This document shows positions 5,435 to 7,166 of a stretch of 7,166 nucleotides of DNA, piece after piece (the stretch's first letter is position 1; every line of letters starts with the position of its first letter). This DNA comes from Bifidobacteriaceae bacterium. GTDB lineage: Bacteria; Actinomycetota; Actinomycetes; Actinomycetales; WQXJ01. The stretch covers positions 1-7,166 of the forward strand of contig JAITKC010000359.1 in NCBI GenBank assembly GCA_031278665.1. Reading direction: 5' to 3'. The notes beneath the pieces are model-generated. The model ran no database searches. It was not told the DNA's origin and worked only from the letters and a program-made list of their open reading frames with translations. A program made the translations under genes and the position numbers.

Positions 5435-7166
5435 TGGCGCATCTGATCGGCGCCGAGGCGGCGTCGATCGCCTTCGCCGGCGAACCGGTGCTCTCCAACG
5501 TCTCACTAGGGCTGGCCGACGGCGACCGGATCGGGATAGTCGGGCGCAACGGCGAGGGCAAATCGACTCTGATGTCCCTGCTGGCCGGGCGCCTTGAGCC
5601 GGACTCCGGGCGAGTGACCCGACGCGGCGGCGTCCGAGTGGGGCTGCTGGAGCAGGCCGACCGCGTGCCGGACGGCGCCACGGTCCGTCAGACCGCGCTC
5701 GGCGGCCAGCCAACTCACACCTGGGCGGCGCGGCCGCGGTCGCGCGAGATCGTGGCCGCGCTCCTGGCCGGCCTGGACCTGGATCGACCAATGGGTTCGC
5801 TGTCCGGCGGCCAACGCCGCCGCGCCGCCTTGGCGGCCGTTCTGATTGGGGACTGGGACGCGCTGTTCCTCGACGAGCCGACTAACCAGCTTGACATCGC
5901 CGCCATCACCTGGTTGGCGCGCCACCTGAGAAGCCGCTGGCCAGCCCGCCGCGGCGGATTGGCCCTGGTCACCCACGACCGCTGGTTCCTTGACCAAGTG
6001 TCGGAGCAAACCTGGGAGGTCCATTCCGGCGGCGTCCAGGCATTCGAGGGCGGCTACGGCGCCTATATCCTCCAGCGAGTCGAGCGCGACCGCCAGCAGG
6101 CCGCCGCGTCATCGCGCCGCCGCAACGTCTTGCGCAAGGAGTTGGCCTGGCTCAGGCGCGGCGCGCCGGCCCGAACCGCGAAACCGAAGTTCCGCCTGGA
6201 CGCGGCCGCCGCCCTGATCGCGGATTTGCCCCAGCCGCGCGACACGGTCCAGTTGAAGCGCTTGGCGATGAGCCGGCTGGGCAAGGACGTGCTCGAATTG
6301 GAGCGGGTCAGCGCCGGCTATGGCGCGAGCCGCCGCGCCGACCGGCCAGCCGGCGATGACGACCAGCCAGCCGGCGACGCCCGGCCAGCCGGCGATGACG
6401 CCCGGACGGTGCTCCGTGAAATCGACTGGATCATCGGGCCGGGCGACCGGCTGGGCATTCTGGGCGCCAACGGCGCCGGCAAGACCACCTTGTTGAGAGT
6501 CTTGACCGGCGAACTGGCGCCGCTGGCCGGCCGCGTCAAACGCGGCAAGACAGTCCGGACGGCTTGGCTCAGCCAGACCATGGCCGAACTCGAGCCGCTG
6601 GCCGACCTGCGGATATTGGACTTGCTTGACCGCCTGAAAGCCTCTTATCAGGCGGGCGGGCGTCCGGCCGGTTCCTGGACCGGCGGCGGGCGCGACGCCA
6701 AGGCCGGCTGGGCGGCCGGGTCCGAGGAGATGACCCCGACCGCGTTACTCGAGCGCCTCGGTTTCGCCCCGGCCCAGTTCGCCACCCCGATCCGAGATCT
6801 CTCGGGCGGCCAGCGCCGCCGCCTCCAATTGGCGCTGACCCTGTTGGACGAGCCGAATGTGCTGATCCTGGACGAGCCGACCAACGACTTGGACACCGAC
6901 ATGCTGGTGGCGATCGAAGACCTGCTCGACTCCTGGCCGGGCACCTTGCTGGTGGTCACCCACGACCGCTATCTCATGGAACGGGTCACCGACTGCCAAT
7001 ACGGCATCTTCGACGGACAGTTGCGTCACCTGCCCGGCGGGGTCGACCAGTACCTCCGGTTGGCCGCCGAACAGCCGCCGCCGGCGCCCGATGCCGCCGA
7101 CCGGCTTCCAGCCCAAGACGTCGCCAAGCCCGCGGCCGGCCGCGCGGGATCATCGGGCGGCGGGCC
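5434..7166 (+). CDS. ABC-F family ATPase (ribosome-associated, duplicated ABC domains), 3' end missing
   Basis: Soluble protein with two ATP-binding cassettes and no membrane domain. ABC-F proteins bind the ribosomal E site and act on stalled ribosomes or give antibiotic target protection. The window shows 577 codons, open at the right edge. NBD1: Walker A GRNGEGKST (37-45), Q74, signature LSGGQ (123-127), Walker B ALFLDEP with D147/E148, NQLD in place of the usual NHLD, switch H181. The interdomain linker (about 205-285) carries KELAWLRRGAPARTAKPKFR, the tRNA-facing segment typical of actinobacterial ABC-F. NBD2: Walker A GANGAGKTT (344-352), Q381, LSGGQ (456-460), Walker B VLILDEP with D480/E481, NDLD, H510. 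All catalytic residues are intact. NBD2 has two extra insertions (300-324 and about 405-433). The C-terminus after about 545 is Pro/Ala/Gly-rich. The ATG overlaps the MarR stop (TGATG) without its own clear ribosome binding site, suggesting translational coupling. One TTA codon at 6745-6747. Housekeeping or resistance role cannot be told. Confidence 0.95.
   Translation, partial: MAHLIGAEAASIAFAGEPVLSNVSLGLADGDRIGIVGRNGEGKSTLMSLLAGRLEPDSGRVTRRGGVRVGLLEQADRVPDGATVRQTALGGQPTHTWAARPRSREIVAALLAGLDLDRPMGSLSGGQRRRAALAAVLIGDWDALFLDEPTNQLDIAAITWLARHLRSRWPARRGGLALVTHDRWFLDQVSEQTWEVHSGGVQAFEGGYGAYILQRVERDRQQAAASSRRRNVLRKELAWLRRGAPARTAKPKFRLDAAAALIADLPQPRDTVQLKRLAMSRLGKDVLELERVSAGYGASRRADRPAGDDDQPAGDARPAGDDARTVLREIDWIIGPGDRLGILGANGAGKTTLLRVLTGELAPLAGRVKRGKTVRTAWLSQTMAELEPLADLRILDLLDRLKASYQAGGRPAGSWTGGGRDAKAGWAAGSEEMTPTALLERLGFAPAQFATPIRDLSGGQRRRLQLALTLLDEPNVLILDEPTNDLDTDMLVAIEDLLDSWPGTLLVVTHDRYLMERVTDCQYGIFDGQLRHLPGGVDQYLRLAAEQPPPAPDAADRLPAQDVAKPAAGRAGSSGGG
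6343..6399 (+). repeat. In-frame imperfect tandem repeat inside the ABC-F gene
   Basis: Three copies of an 18-base unit lie at 6343-6360, 6364-6381 and 6382-6399, with one extra codon between the first two. The first and third copies are identical and the identity runs over 20 bases (6342-6361 and 6381-6400). The encoded peptides are RPAGDD, QPAGDA and RPAGDD (residues 304-309, 311-316, 317-322). The reading frame is kept. The insertion sits between the first and second beta strands of NBD2, a surface position before Walker A. Confidence 0.85.

Noticed and set aside
5183..5791. Long - strand open frames opposite marR and the start of the ABC-F gene
   Set aside because: Arg/Pro/Ala-rich translations without motifs, overlapping two genes with clear domains and starts. 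Typical GC-rich shadow frames.
1..7166. Mobile elements, CRISPR arrays, riboswitches or defence genes
   Set aside because: No transposase, integrase, terminal inverted repeats, spaced direct repeats or recognised riboswitch folds seen; gene content and order are those of a core chromosome.

Overview
The window is GC-rich DNA, with G/C-heavy third codon positions, from a chromosomal core region of an actinobacterium. The evidence for this is the glmU-prs pair next to a tRNA-Gln, divergent from a TetR gene, followed by a MarR gene and an ABC-F ATPase. I recall this neighbourhood from actinobacteria: Streptomyces has a similar set, and Mycobacterium tuberculosis has the TetR Rv1019 beside glmU and prsA. 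The proteins also look actinobacterial, for example the Prs and GlmU signature regions and the ABC-F linker. I cannot name the genus. There are seven protein genes, two of them cut by the window edges, and one tRNA gene. There is no sign of a mobile element, phage, CRISPR array or rRNA. I see no clearly undescribed system; this is mostly well-ordered housekeeping DNA with a few local oddities.

Left part, 1-1263: the 3' part of a membrane protein gene on the + strand, an S component of an energy-coupling factor (ECF) vitamin or metal transporter, enters from the left. It converges on ahpC, a 2-Cys peroxiredoxin on the - strand, with only 28 bases between the two stop codons.

Middle part, 1366-3912: glmU and then prs lie on the - strand 39 bases apart, an evident operon. 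GlmU makes UDP-GlcNAc for the cell wall. Prs makes PRPP for nucleotides, histidine, tryptophan and, in actinobacteria, cell-wall arabinose donors. ahpC follows prs on the same strand after 97 non-coding bases and could be read through from it.

Right part, 4087-7166, + strand: a 174-base divergent region carries a perfect 15-base palindrome just before tRNA-Gln(UUG). Then come a TetR-family regulator 39 bases after the tRNA, a MarR-family regulator 22 bases after that, and an ABC-F ATPase whose ATG overlaps the MarR stop codon by one base. The ABC-F gene is open at the right edge (577 codons seen). The close spacing suggests one tetR-marR-abcF unit, possibly co-transcribed with the tRNA. Oddities are a tandem-repeat insertion and a Gly-rich insertion in the second ATPase domain of the ABC-F protein, two cysteine-free regulators in one unit, and uneven use of rare codons between the two halves.
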